Positions 7,605 through 18,499 of a stretch of DNA of 45,976 nucleotides are shown here, in pieces. Origin of the DNA: Clostridiales bacterium (GTDB lineage: Bacteria; Bacillota_E; Sulfobacillia; Sulfobacillales; JAIMBI01); the NCBI GenBank assembly GCA_027318915.1, contig DAHVOH010000021.1, forward strand, positions 1 to 45,976, written 5' to 3'. The notes beneath the pieces were generated by a model. That model did not search any database. It worked only from the letters and a program-made list of their open reading frames with translations, and had not been told where the DNA came from. Made by a program: the position numbers and the translations under genes. Numbering within the stretch: the first letter of the stretch is position 1; the number at the start of each line of letters is the position of its first letter.

Positions 7605-8659
7605 ATGCCCGTAACGCCACCCTCCCGACCGGAGGCGAGTTCTTGTCCCGACGAAACCACCTGGATGCGCTATCTGGATGGGGAAGTGGATCTGACGGAG
7701 TCCCTGTTCCAGCATCTGGAGGCCTGTCCGCTCTGCGCCGAGCGTCTGGCCGAGGCGGCCACCCTGTTGGGATTCAGTGATCAGGCTCATGCGGGCCGGC
7801 CCGTGCCCGTCCGGCGGCCACGCCCCCGCTCGCGGCGTGCGATCGTCGCCGCAGCGGCCGCCGCCCTGCTCGCCTTTTTCGTGGTCTCTCTGGGTGCCGG
7901 ACGCACCACGTTGGCCGACGTGCTCAACATCTTCCAGGTGAAGGCCGTCGCGAGCGCCACCATTACGCCCTCGCAGGTGCAGGCGCTGATGGGGGCGCTC
8001 TCGCGCGGCGGCACGGTCAAACTGAGCTACTATGGCTCCGTCAGTCCGTTGACGTCCGCCTCGAGCCGGATGGTGCCGGTCGCGAGCCTGCCCACCGTCG
8101 CCCGGCTTCCCGATCTGTGGCCGGGGTCCTGGGGAGCGGCGACCAGCCGTGTCACCACCGCGAACCGCATCACGTTTCGCCTCAATGTGTCCCACATCAA
8201 TCAGCTCATCGCCATGGACCACGGTCGCCAGTACTTCCCCGCCGCGTTGAACGAGGTGCCCTTTGTTCTAACCGTACCGGAGTCCGCCACCACCGCGGCC
8301 ACGCGCGGAGGCGTCAGCTACGGGCTCGTCGAGCTTCGTCAACCGGCGCTGTCCCTGCCTGCCGGCGTCGACGTCACGGCGGTGCGCAACGCCATCCTGG
8401 GCCTGCCCTTCCTGCCGCCCAGCCTGGCCCGCACCATTTCCAGCATCGGCAACTGGAGGAACACCCTCATCCTGCCGGTGATGGGACAGAGCCGCAACGT
8501 GACCATGGACGGCCATCCAGCGGTGCTGGAGGTGAGTCCGAGCGGTCGCGGTCTGGCCCTGGTGTGGGAACAGGACGGCGTGCTGGTCGGTTTCGGCGCT
8601 CATGCTCCCACCCCCATCGCGCCGTCGCAATTTGTGGCCATGGCCCGTCGGCTGTTCCG

Positions 8660-8663
<4 letters not shown>
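7605..8663 (+). CDS. Zinc-finger membrane anti-sigma factor
   Basis: A 352-aa protein. The cytoplasmic N-terminus has the anti-sigma zinc-binding motif His37-xxx-Cys41-xx-Cys44 (FQHLEACPLCAERL), and one membrane helix lies at about 79-97 (AIVAAAAAALLAFFVVSLG). The remaining 250 residues form a large outside domain rich in beta structure, with no family recognised; such domains often sense envelope signals or ligands. ATG at 7605 follows AAGGAAGTG and starts 5 nt after the sigma stop; ATG at 7578 would overlap the sigma gene and is less likely. It should bind and silence the ECF factor until signalled. The stop overlaps the ABC ATPase start (GTGA), tying sensor and transporter to one transcript. 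Confidence 0.8.
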
Positions 8664-9573
<910 letters not shown>

Positions 9574-9574
<1 letters not shown>

Positions 9575-10404
9575 TGTGGGTCACCATGGCGCGCATCACG
9601 CTCTGGGAGGCCACGCGCAAACGCTTCAGCCTGGTGGCCGTTCTGGCCACCGTTGCCTTTCTGGGACTCCTTCAATGGCTGTTGAGCGCGCTCCAGGCGA
9701 ACTTGACCAGCGCCGGTCCGGCGGGGGCCGTGAGCGAGCCCTTGGCGGCGACGCTGCTGCTGAGCCTTTCCTTGTTCTTTGCCTACGTCATGATTGCCTT
9801 TTTCGCCATCCTGGCGCTCTCGTCGGCGATAACCGGCGAGGTGGAGTCGGGAGCCCTGCTGGCCGTCGCCACGCGACCACTCTCGCGGGCGTCTTTATAT
9901 TTCGGACGACTCGCGGGATACGGCGCCCTGGCGACGGCGTACGCCGTCGTCCTGGTGTCGGGCGTGATGCTGCTGGTGCACGTGCACTTCCCCACGGTGA
10001 GCACCGTGTGGCGCACATACCCCTTGGTGCTGGGTCTCTTTGTATTGGAGAGCTGGCTGATGGCGGCGCTCACCATGCTGGGTTCGGTGTGGTTGTCCGC
10101 ACTCGCCAACGGCTTGGTCATCAGCGGTCTGTTCTTCGCCGCGTTTCTCCTCGGATCCATCACTCAGCTGCCGTTTGCCCCGTCGCTCGGGGACACGGGC
10201 ATCATCGCCAACGTGCTGTGGCCGTCCGATGCGCTGTACCGGCTCGCCCTCTATCACTCCGGCGTGACCGGCGCGTTGACGCCGTTTCTCGGGCCGTTCG
10301 GCGTCGCCCATCCGCCAAGCGCCCTCTTCATCCTCTACGTCCTGGCGTATCTGGCGGCCGTCACCTGGGCCGGCATGGCCGCCTTCGCCCGAAAAGACCT
10401 CTGA
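9574..10404 (+). CDS. ABC-2 type transporter permease
   Basis: A 276-aa integral membrane protein with about six hydrophobic segments, starting with LVAVLATVAFLGLLQWLL (residues 15-32), then LLLSLSLFFAYVMIAFFAIL and LVLGLFVLESWLMAALTML, and ending with LFILYVLAYLAAVTWAGM near the C-terminus. The early ITGEVESGALLAVATRPLSR is characteristic of ABC-2 permeases, where a cytoplasmic coupling segment follows the second helix. Translationally coupled to the ATPase. It is the last gene of the ECF module and converges on purD 59 nt further on. Confidence 0.85.
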
Positions 10405-10443
10405 GGACGCCCCCCGCGGCCTCCGGTGATTCGTGTTCGGACT

Positions 10444-10464
10444 GATGGGGTTTTGCCCATCTTT
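10444..10464. terminator. Stem-loop between convergent permease and purD
   Basis: GATGGG-GTTTTG-CCCATC is a 6-bp stem followed on the plus strand by TTT. It lies in the 59-nt gap between the rightward ABC operon and the leftward purine operon and could end transcription in both directions. The short U-run makes it a weak terminator. Confidence 0.4.
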
Positions 10465-11705
10465 CAGGCCGGGCCTCCAATATCCCGGCGAAACTGCCCA
10501 CCCGGAAATTTGATCGCCGCCACCTGCCGGTAGGCCAGCCGGCGGGCCGATTCCATCGTCGCCCCACGCCCCACCGCCAGCACCGTGCGCCCGCCGCCGT
10601 TGACCAGCTGCCCGTTGTGCTCCACCGTCCCCGCCTGGAACACCAGGGCTCCTTCCACCGGATCGATGTGGATGGGCAGATGGCGGACCGGCGCCGCCGG
10701 ATACCCGGTCGCCGCCATGACGACACACACCGCCGCATCCGGCCAGCTGAGGGGAGCATCCGCCACGCGTCCCTCGGCCAAATCGTCCAGCACCGCCAGC
10801 AAGTCATCGTCCACCAGCGGCAGCACGACGCCGGCCTCGGGATCGCCGAGGCGCGCATTCCATTCCAGCACCAGGGGCCCCTCAGGAGTCAGCATCAGGC
10901 CGGCATACAAGACGCCCGCAAAGGGCCGGCCTTCGGCACGCAGCGCACCCAGCATCGGCTCGATGATGGTGGCGCTCACGCGGTCGGCCAGCGCCGGCGT
11001 CCAGGCGGGATGCGGCGCCACCGCGCCCATCCCCCCGGTGTTGGGGCCCACATCGCCGTCACCGAGGCGCTTGTAGTCCCGCGCCGAGGGCAGATATTGA
11101 AAGCGGGTGCCGTCGGTGATCACCATGACCGACATTTCTTCGCCCTCAAGCCGCTCTTCCAGCACCACCCGGGATCCCGCCGCACCGAGGCGCCGTTCGG
11201 TGAGAAGCGCCCGCACCGCGAGCAGGGCGTCATGCGGCGTCCGCGTCACAAACACGCCTTTGCCCTGCGCCAGCCCGTCGGCCTTGACGACGCAGCCCTC
11301 GGAAAATGTGGTGGTCAAGACCCGGATGGCGTCCGATTCAGCCTCGACGACCACATACCGGGCTGTGGGAATGCCCGCCCAGGACATCAGCCGCTTGGCG
11401 TCGGCCTTGCTGCTCTCGACGCGCGTCGCCGCCCGCGACGGGCCCACGACACGGACCCCGTCGCCCCTGAGCCAGTCGCTCAGTCCGTCCGCCAGCGGCT
11501 GTTCCGGCCCAATCACCACCAGGCATCGCTCGTCGCGGGCGAAGCGCCGGATGGCATCGGGACTGCGGAGCGACACCGCCTGCGCGTCGGGCGCCAAGCC
11601 GGCGTGGCCCGGCGCGACGTAAACGTGGCCCACGCGCGGGCTTTGGGCCAAACACCACGCCAAAGCATGTTCGCGCGCGCCCGATCCGACAATCAGCACG
11701 TTCAT
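10464..11705 (-). CDS. purD: Phosphoribosylamine--glycine ligase (GAR synthetase)
   Basis: A 413-aa enzyme of normal length for step two of purine synthesis (phosphoribosylamine + glycine + ATP to GAR). The N domain begins MNVLIVGSGAREHALAWCL. The ATP-grasp part has VVKADGLAQGKGVFV and LEERLEGEEMSVM, then GPNTGGMGAVAPHPAW and VLEWNARLGDPEAGVVLPLV, all PurD hallmarks. ATG at 11705 follows a GGAGGCGGGAG site, and the family starts exactly at MNVLI; the upstream extension is not conserved. It is the last gene of the purC-S-Q-L-F-M-N-H-D operon, 94 nt after purH. Confidence 0.96.
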   Translation of the reverse strand: MNVLIVGSGAREHALAWCLAQSPRVGHVYVAPGHAGLAPDAQAVSLRSPDAIRRFARDERCLVVIGPEQPLADGLSDWLRGDGVRVVGPSRAATRVESSKADAKRLMSWAGIPTARYVVVEAESDAIRVLTTTFSEGCVVKADGLAQGKGVFVTRTPHDALLAVRALLTERRLGAAGSRVVLEERLEGEEMSVMVITDGTRFQYLPSARDYKRLGDGDVGPNTGGMGAVAPHPAWTPALADRVSATIIEPMLGALRAEGRPFAGVLYAGLMLTPEGPLVLEWNARLGDPEAGVVLPLVDDDLLAVLDDLAEGRVADAPLSWPDAAVCVVMAATGYPAAPVRHLPIHIDPVEGALVFQAGTVEHNGQLVNGGGRTVLAVGRGATMESARRLAYRQVAAIKFPGGQFRRDIGGPA

Positions 11706-11799
11706 CGCGTCTCCCGCCTCCTTCCGTCCATTCCGTCTACGTCCGCCGCGCTCCATCCGAAACCGCGTCCCTCGGGAGCGGGTCCGTCGCGCCGGGCGA

Positions 11800-13296
11800 T
11801 CAGTGCCGGAAGTGCCGCTCGCCGCTGAACCACAGCGCCAGGCCCCCCGCCTCCGCCGCCGCGATCACCTCCGGGTCGCGCACCGAACCGCCGGGAGAAA
11901 CCGCGGCCCGCACCCCTGCCGCCACCAACGCCTCCACCGTATCCGGGAAAAAGAACGCGTCCGAGGCCAGCACCGCGCCCCGCACCCCGTCTTGGGCCCG
12001 CTCAATGGCCTGACGCACCGCATCGATGCGATTGGTTTGACCGGCGCCCACGCCCACGGTCACTCCCCGGTGGACCAGGGCGACCGCGTTGGACTTCAGG
12101 TAGCGCACCACGGTCCACGCCAGAGCCAAGTCGGGCAGCACGTCGTCGCCCAGATCAGGACCCGCCACGCGCTGAAACGCGTCCACCGGCACCTGTTCCC
12201 GGTCGCGGTCCTGGACCAGGAAACCCCCCGTCACCGATCTCCACTCGAGGTCGGGCGGCGGTGCCGCCGGCAGCTCGACCACCCGGAGGCGCGGCTTGGC
12301 CGCCAGAACCGCCAGGGCGTCCGCGCTGTACCCCGGCGCCACCACCACCTCCAAGAAAATTTTGGTCAACCGCTCCGCGAGTGCGCGCTCCACCGGCGTG
12401 TTGACCGCCACAATGCCCCCGAAGATGGAGACGGGATCGGCCTTGCGCGCCCGCACATAGGCGTCGAGCGGCGTCTTGCCCAGGGCCACCCCGCAGGGCG
12501 TCTGGTGTTTCACGGCCACCGCGGCCGGCGGCGGCAGCTCCGACGCGAGCCGCCAAGCCGTCTCCAGATCCAATAAATTGTTGTATGACAGCGCCTCGCC
12601 GTTTAGCAGGCGCAGATCACCCAGCCCGGCGGCACCCGGTGTCCGGTAAAAGGCGGCGCGCTGGTGCGGATTTTCGCCGTAGCGCAGGGGCTGTCCCCGC
12701 TCGCCGGTGAGCGTGAGGCGCTCGGGCCAATCCGTGTTCGCGCTCAGCGCGTTGGCGATGTCCGCGTCGTAGGCCGCGACCAGACGAAACGCCCATGCCG
12801 CCAGGGCCCGCCGGTCGGCCGCCGACCATTGCGCCAACGGGGTCCGCATGGCCTGTTCGTACTGAGCCGGCTCCACCAGCACCGCGGTCCGCTCCCAGTT
12901 CTTGGCGGCGCCACGAAGGAGCGCGACACCGCCGATGTCAATCTGCTCCATGAGGGCGCGCCCCTCGGATCCCGCCTGCCACGCCGCCCGAAAGGGGTAC
13001 AGGTTCACCACCACCAGGTCGATGGGAACGATACCGGCGGCCTCCAGCGCCGCCAGGTCCTCCGCTTCGGGACGCGCCAGAATGGCGGCATGGAGCGCCG
13101 GATGCAGTGTCTTCACCCGTCCGCCGAGCAAGGACTCGAACCCGGTCACGGTTTCGCTGGGCACCACCGGAAGTCCCAGCTGTTCGAGGGCCGATTGCGT
13201 GCCGCCGGTGGCCAGCAGCTCGACGCCCTGATCGTGCAGCCAGGGTCCCAGTCGATCGAGGCCGGTCTTGTCGTATGTACTGATGAGTGCCCGCAT
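11800..13296 (-). CDS. purH: Bifunctional AICAR transformylase / IMP cyclohydrolase
   Basis: A 498-aa protein with the two PurH domains. The N-terminal MGS-like IMP cyclohydrolase starts MRALISTYDKTGL and has GGRVKTLHPALHAAIL and DLVVVNLYPF. The C-terminal AICAR formyltransferase has GENPHQRAAFYR, LSYNNLLDLETAW, KHQTPCGVALG and DAFFFPDTVEALVAAGV. The usual KHxNPCG is KHQTPCG here, with the catalytic Lys-His pair kept. It performs the last two steps to IMP. ATG at 13296 follows GGAGGAGGACGACT. It lies 36 nt after purN and 94 nt before purD. Confidence 0.96.
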   Translation of the reverse strand: MRALISTYDKTGLDRLGPWLHDQGVELLATGGTQSALEQLGLPVVPSETVTGFESLLGGRVKTLHPALHAAILARPEAEDLAALEAAGIVPIDLVVVNLYPFRAAWQAGSEGRALMEQIDIGGVALLRGAAKNWERTAVLVEPAQYEQAMRTPLAQWSAADRRALAAWAFRLVAAYDADIANALSANTDWPERLTLTGERGQPLRYGENPHQRAAFYRTPGAAGLGDLRLLNGEALSYNNLLDLETAWRLASELPPPAAVAVKHQTPCGVALGKTPLDAYVRARKADPVSIFGGIVAVNTPVERALAERLTKIFLEVVVAPGYSADALAVLAAKPRLRVVELPAAPPPDLEWRSVTGGFLVQDRDREQVPVDAFQRVAGPDLGDDVLPDLALAWTVVRYLKSNAVALVHRGVTVGVGAGQTNRIDAVRQAIERAQDGVRGAVLASDAFFFPDTVEALVAAGVRAAVSPGGSVRDPEVIAAAEAGGLALWFSGERHFRH

Positions 13297-13332
13297 AGTC
13301 GTCCTCCTCCACATTCGATGCCGGCCGCCGCA

Positions 13333-13932
13333 TCACGCGCCGGCGCGCTCGGAATCCCACCGCACCCGCCGACCCGCGACCGTCAGGCGGCCGTCGTCCA
13401 AGGCCGCCACCGCCAAAGGCAGCAGGCGGTGCTCCACGCGCTGGATGCGCGCCGCCAGCGACGCTTCCGTATCGTCGGTCAGGACGTCCACCGGCTCCTG
13501 GGCAATCAGCGGCCCGCTGTCCAATCCTTCGTCCACGAAGTGGACGCTCACTCCCGTCACGCGCACGCCATAGTCCAAAGCCTGACGAATGGCATGAAGA
13601 CCGGGAAAGGCCGGCAGCAGCGAGGGATGGACGTTGATCGCCCGCTGCCGGTACGCCTCCACCACCTCCGGCCCCACGCGGCGAAGAAACCCGGCCAGCA
13701 CGAGCGCCTCGATGCGCTGCTGCCGGAGCTGGTCCAGGAGAGCGGCGTCATAGGCTTGTCTCGTCGCGTACGCGGCCGGTTCCAAGACGACCGCCGGCAC
13801 GTTGTGGGCGGCGGCGATGTCAAGCGCGCCCACCCCCGCCTTGTGGCTCACCACCAGACGAATGCCCGCTCCCGCCTCCAGCAGGGCAAGCAGATTGCTG
13901 CCGCGTCCGCCCACCAGACACGCCCATCTCAT
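13333..13932 (-). CDS. purN: Phosphoribosylglycinamide formyltransferase
   Basis: A 199-aa folate-dependent GAR transformylase. The start MRWACLVGGRGSNLLALLEA matches the phosphate loop (usually SGRGSN). The catalytic core NVHPSLLPAFPGLHAIRQAL holds the Asn and His of the N-H-D triad, and HFVDEGLDSGPLIAQEPV provides the Asp. It transfers formyl from 10-formyl-THF to GAR. ATG at 13932 overlaps the purM stop in an ATGA junction, so translation is coupled. Confidence 0.95.
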   Translation of the reverse strand: MRWACLVGGRGSNLLALLEAGAGIRLVVSHKAGVGALDIAAAHNVPAVVLEPAAYATRQAYDAALLDQLRQQRIEALVLAGFLRRVGPEVVEAYRQRAINVHPSLLPAFPGLHAIRQALDYGVRVTGVSVHFVDEGLDSGPLIAQEPVDVLTDDTEASLAARIQRVEHRLLPLAVAALDDGRLTVAGRRVRWDSERAGA

Positions 13933-14945
13933 ACCCACAACAGCTCCGGATCCTCGGTCACGACCCCGATCGCGGCGGCCTCCCATCCCACCGCCCGCGC
14001 CTCGCCGACCAGCGAAGCGGCTTCCTCCTCCGGCGCCACCAGGCAATATCCCACGCCGCCGTTCCATACCTGCCGCATCTCGTCCTCCTCCAAGCCCCCG
14101 ATGGTCATGAGGGCCTGCATCGCGACCGGAATCGGAAGCGCTTGCCGGACGAGGCGGGCGCCGTACCCGTCCAGCACCCGCGCCAGGTTGGCCGCCAGCC
14201 CCCCGCCGGTCACATGCGCCATCGCCGCGATGCCGTAGCGGCGAATCCACGCCAACACCGGGCGCACGTAAATCCGGGTGGGTTCCAAAAGCTCTTCGCC
14301 CCAGGTTCGCACGCTGCCGGGGCAGGGATCGGCCAGGTCGATGCGGTGGTCGCGCAGCATTCGGCGGATGAGCGAATAGCCGTTGGCGTGAAACCCGCTG
14401 GACGCCAAGCCGACGATCTGCAGACCCGGGCGCACGGGCGGCGGCTTGACGCGGTCGGTCAGGATGCGGCCCACGGCAAAGCCCGCCAGGTCCAGGTGAC
14501 CGGGGCGGTAGACCCCCGGCATTTCCGCCGTCTCCCCGCCCAACAGCGCACAGCCCGCCTCCCGGCATCCGGCGTCCACGCCGGCCACCACGCGCGCCGC
14601 CACCTCCGCGTCCAGGCGTCCGACGGCCAGGTAGTCGAGGAAAAAGAGCGGCTCCGCCCCCGCAGTCAGGATGTCGTTGACATTCATGGCCACCACGTCG
14701 CGCCCCACCGTGTCGTAGATCCCGGATTCGGCGGCCAGCAGCACTTTCGTCCCCACGCCGTCGGCGCCGGCCACCAGCGTCGTGTCGTCCGCCAGCCGAA
14801 AGGCCCCGTAGAAGCCGCCGATGCCGGCCATCACTTCCGGACGGGTGGCCGACACCAGTGCCTGATAGCGGGCGACCGCGCGCTCCCCCTCCGCCACATC
14901 CACCCCGGCGGCCCGGTACCGCGCCCGACTCTCACCAGCCGACAT
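13929..14945 (-). CDS. purM: Phosphoribosylformylglycinamidine cyclo-ligase (AIR synthetase)
   Basis: A 338-aa PurM of normal size. Motifs are GGFYGAFRLADDTTLVAGAD, then GVGTKVLLAAESG, VVAMNVNDILTAGAEPLFFL, GGETAEMPGVY, LASSGFHANGYSLIRRML and the glycine-rich THVTGGGLAANLARVL-type segment. It closes the imidazole ring (FGAM + ATP to AIR). ATG at 14945 has AGGAGGCG upstream and lies inside the end of purF (14-nt overlap). Its stop overlaps purN. Confidence 0.96.
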   Translation of the reverse strand: MSAGESRARYRAAGVDVAEGERAVARYQALVSATRPEVMAGIGGFYGAFRLADDTTLVAGADGVGTKVLLAAESGIYDTVGRDVVAMNVNDILTAGAEPLFFLDYLAVGRLDAEVAARVVAGVDAGCREAGCALLGGETAEMPGVYRPGHLDLAGFAVGRILTDRVKPPPVRPGLQIVGLASSGFHANGYSLIRRMLRDHRIDLADPCPGSVRTWGEELLEPTRIYVRPVLAWIRRYGIAAMAHVTGGGLAANLARVLDGYGARLVRQALPIPVAMQALMTIGGLEEDEMRQVWNGGVGYCLVAPEEEAASLVGEARAVGWEAAAIGVVTEDPELLWV

Positions 14946-16320
14946 GGGACGCCTCCTCATCTTCCACCGGGACCGGATAGGGCTGTCCGAAGCAGGCCAT
15001 GCACCATCCGCCCGGTCCGAGCGCACGGGCCAATCCCTCCTCCGACAGATAGCCCAAGCTGTCCGCGCCCACCTCGCGCCGAATACTGTCCACGTCCAAC
15101 CGCGCGGCCGCCAACTCACCGGCGTGCGAGGTGTCGATGCCGTAGTGGCACGCCCGCCGGTAAGGGGGCGATGCGATGCGCATGTGCACGGCGGTGGCGC
15201 CCGCGCTCCGCAGCAGCTGCACCAGATGGCGCGACGTGGTGCCGCGCACCAGGGAGTCATCCACCAGCACCACCCGGCGGCCGGCCACCACCGACCGCAC
15301 GGCGGCCAGCTTCGCGATCACCCCGCTCTCGCGCAGCGCCTGGCCCGGCTGGATGAAGGTGCGGCCCACGTAGCGATTCTTGACCAGACCGAGGTCCAGG
15401 GGCAGTCCGGCCACATCGGCATAGCCCATCGCGGCCGGGAGACTGGAGTCGGGCACCGCGACCACCAGGTCGGCCGTCGCCGGATGCTCGCGGGCCAGCT
15501 CCCTCCCCAGGGCGCGCCGCGCCGCATGGACGGACGTGCCGCGAAACACCGAGTCGGGCCGGGCGAAGTACACCATTTCGAACGAGCAAAAAGCCGGCTC
15601 GCCCCGCAGTCCGGCATCCCAGAGCGTCACCGAACGGACGCCCCCCTCGTCGACAATCACCATTTCCCCCGGCTCCACCTCCCGCACCCAGGTGGCGTCG
15701 GTCGCGTCCAGCGCGCAGGTCTCCGATGCCAGCACGGGCGCCCCGTCCCGCTCACCCAGAACCAGCGGCCGAATGCCGTGCGGATCCCGCACCCCCATCA
15801 GCGCGGTGGGCGTCAGAATGAGGTAGGCAAAGCCGCCTTCCAAGCGGCGGACCGCGCTCACCACCGCCGACTCCAGATCGCGCGCGGACGCGTGGGCGAT
15901 GAGGTGGGCCAGCACCTCGCTGTCGGAGGTGCTCTGAAACACCGCTCCCGCCTGCTCCAACTCCGCCTTCAGCCGGCGTTGATTCGTCAGCGTTCCGTTG
16001 TGCGCCAGCGCCAGCGCTCCAAAACGCGTGCGGGCCAGCAACGGTTGGACGTTGTCGGCCGTGGAGCCGCCTTCGGTGCTGTAGCGCACATGACCGATGG
16101 CGGTGGACACACCCGCCGGCAGCCGCTCCGGATGGAGCGCCTCGGTGACCAGACCGGGCGCCTTCTGCAGCTCGACGTCGCCGCCATGCCAGTACGCCAT
16201 ACCGGCCGCTTCCTGCCCGCGATGCTGCAGGGAAAACAATCCGCGATACGTCATGGGCAGCGCGTCCGGGTGCTGAAACACGCCGTACACGCCGCAGGCG
16301 TCGTGCAGCTCACCGCTCAT
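14932..16320 (-). CDS. purF: Amidophosphoribosyltransferase
   Basis: A 462-aa PurF that commits PRPP to purine synthesis. Cys9 in [15 protein letters not shown] is the Ntn glutaminase nucleophile, implying removal of an eight-residue propeptide as in Bacillus. The glutaminase half has [13 protein letters not shown] and [11 protein letters not shown]. The PRPP half has [20 protein letters not shown]. Cysteines in [16 protein letters not shown] and [13 protein letters not shown] match the [4Fe-4S] ligands of Bacillus-type PurF, so an oxygen-sensitive cluster is likely. ATG at 16320 overlaps the purL stop (ATGA) and has GGAGGTG upstream. Confidence 0.96.
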   Translation of the reverse strand: MSGELHDACGVYGVFQHPDALPMTYRGLFSLQHRGQEAAGMAYWHGGDVELQKAPGLVTEALHPERLPAGVSTAIGHVRYSTEGGSTADNVQPLLARTRFGALALAHNGTLTNQRRLKAELEQAGAVFQSTSDSEVLAHLIAHASARDLESAVVSAVRRLEGGFAYLILTPTALMGVRDPHGIRPLVLGERDGAPVLASETCALDATDATWVREVEPGEMVIVDEGGVRSVTLWDAGLRGEPAFCSFEMVYFARPDSVFRGTSVHAARRALGRELAREHPATADLVVAVPDSSLPAAMGYADVAGLPLDLGLVKNRYVGRTFIQPGQALRESGVIAKLAAVRSVVAGRRVVLVDDSLVRGTTSRHLVQLLRSAGATAVHMRIASPPYRRACHYGIDTSHAGELAAARLDVDSIRREVGADSLGYLSEEGLARALGPGGWCMACFGQPYPVPVEDEEASHVGW

Positions 16321-18499
16321 CGCGCACCTCCTCGACCCTGCGGGACGCCGTCCTCCCCACGTTCGTAGGCCGCACTGAGGGCGGCCCTCTCCCAGTCCCA
16401 CCGGTTCGAGCCGGTCCGGACCGTCAGCCGGGCGGCCTCGGTCACGCGCCCGAGCACCGCCCACTCGACTCCGACCGCGTCCAGCGCCCCGCGGGCCGCG
16501 TCCGTGGGCGACACCAGGATGAGCATCTGCCCCGGCCCCTCGTTGAACAGCAGTGTGCGGGCATCCCCCGCATCCAGTTCGACATCCAAGCCGCACCGAG
16601 GATCCTCCGCCGCCAGCAGCATCTCCGCCAAGGACACGAACAAACCGCCGTCGGCCACGTCGTGGGCCGCCAAAAGATGCGGCCCCAGGCGCGGATCCGC
16701 CATAGCTTCCAGTACGGCGCGAGCCGCCGCCCAGTCCGGACAGGACGCGGCGCCCACGCCGCCGTCTCCCACCGCCAGCCGCCACACGGTTGCGCCCAGG
16801 TCGCGCTCTGGGCGGCCCAGTCGCACCAGCCAGGCACCGGGAGAGACGGCCCCGTGCCGCAGGGGATGTTCGGGGCGCGGATGGCGGCCGACCGCGCCGA
16901 TGACCGCGGTCGGCCAGATGGCGTCCGGTCCGGTCTGGTTGTAAAAGGAGACGTTGCCGCCGGTCACCGGCACGCCGAGCGCTTGCGCGGCATCGGCGAT
17001 GCCGGCCGTCAGCGCCAGAAACTGGGCATACACGGCCGGATCGGCGGGGCTGCCGAGGTTGAGGCCGTCCGACAACCCCAACGGCTCGGCGCCCACCGCC
17101 GTCAGGTTCATCACCGCCTCCAACACCGCTCGGGCGCCGCCGGCATAGGCATCCACCGCCATCCACCGGCCCGGCCCGTCGACCGTCACCGCGATGCCGG
17201 GATGCCCCGCCGCGATGCGCAGGACGGCGGCGTCTCCACCGGGGCCCACCACCGTATGCGTCTGCACCATGAAATCGTATTGGCGGAACACGCCGGCCTT
17301 GGAACGGCACTCCCGGTGGCCCAGGACACGGAGCGCCTCCCCGGCGTCGAACGGTTCGACGACCCGATGGGGAGGCGCCGGCGGGCGAGGACCGGGGCGT
17401 TCCGGCGGCGCTTGCCGGCGGGGGGCGCCGGATGCCAGCAGAGAGACCGGCAGCCGGGCCTCGATCCGATCCCCATCCACCACCGTGAGCTGGCCGTCGG
17501 CCACCACCTCACCGATGTCCACGCAGGAAACGTCGCCCGCCCGGATCACGGCCGCCACGCGGTCGACGTCGCCGGGCGCCACCGCCAGCAGCATGCGCTC
17601 CTGCGTCTCCGACAGCATCACTTCGTAGGCAGACAAGCCCGATTCCCGGCGAGGCACCCGACTCACATCCACGCGAATTCCCCGTCCCGCCTGCTGGGCC
17701 ATTTCCGCCGTGGCCGAACTGAGACCCGCGGCGCCCAGGTCCTGCACCGCGTGGACACGGCCAGTGGCCAAGGCGGCCAGCACAGATTCCAGCACCAGTT
17801 TGCCGGTGAAGGGATCCCCCACCTGCACCGCCGGACGCATCGCGCTGGCCTGATCGTCAAACACCCGCGACGCCAACAGGGACGCTCCGTGAATGCCGTC
17901 CCGGCCGGTGCGCGCCCCCACCAGGAGGAGCCGGTCGCCGACACGGCTGCCGGCGGCGGACGCCGGGCGGTCCGACCGCCGTATGCCGACGCAGCACACG
18001 TTCACCAGCGGATTGCCGGCGTAGCCGTCGGCGTACGTGACTTCGCCGCCCACCGTGGGCACACCGATGGCGTTGCCGTAAAACCCAATCCCCGCGACGA
18101 CCCGGTCCGCCAGCGCGGCGGACGCCGGGCCAAAGTGCAGCGAGTCCAGCACCGCGATGGGCCGGGCACCCATGGCGAGCACGTCGCGAATAATGCCCCC
18201 GCCGAGGGCGGTGATAACGGCTCAACATAGGACGGATGATTGTGCGATTCGACTTTGAAGGCCACGTCAAAGTCCCGGTCCAGCCGGACCACGCCCGCGT
18301 TCTCGCCCGGTCCCTGGACCACGCTGCCGGGCGGGGGAGCCAGCCAGGCCAAGACCGCCCGCGAGCTTTTGTAGCTGCAATGCTCGCTCCAGAGCGCACC
18401 CACCAATCCCCATTCCAAGTCATTGGGCGTGCGCCCGAGCTGCGCGACCAAGGTCGCCGCTTCCGAGGGGGCGAGCCCGACCGCCTCGGCCGTGATCAT
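16317..18499 (-). pseudogene. purL: Phosphoribosylformylglycinamidine synthase, large subunit, frameshifted
   Basis: The gene is split between two frames. The first, from ATG 18499, encodes NDLEWGLVGALWSEHCSYKS and VVQGPGENAGVVRLD, then [15 protein letters not shown]. The second, one frame back, runs from about [20 protein letters not shown] to the stop at 16317 and includes [14 protein letters not shown], the ATP-binding half and [14 protein letters not shown]. The family continues VEP with YQGAATGxGGIIRD; here that link is about three residues short and the frame changes, between roughly 18194 and 18217. Total length (2183 nt) otherwise equals a normal small-type PurL of about 730 aa. All neighbouring pur genes are intact with coupled junctions, so either this is a recent inactivating deletion or an assembly error. 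Start and stop overlap purQ and purF by 4 nt. Confidence 0.9.

Noticed and set aside
12664..14238. Long open frame (524 aa) on the plus strand opposite purH/purN/purM
   Set aside because: It is the antisense shadow of three well-identified genes; His/Arg-rich composition, no ribosome site and no family.
18190..18225. Programmed -1 frameshift in purL
   Set aside because: The G-run could look slippery, but no X XXY YYZ heptamer fits the frames and residues conserved in all PurL are missing in either reading.
16662..18230. 522-aa plus-strand frame opposite purL
   Set aside because: Antisense shadow caused by high GC; composition is His/Arg/Gly-rich and has no motif.
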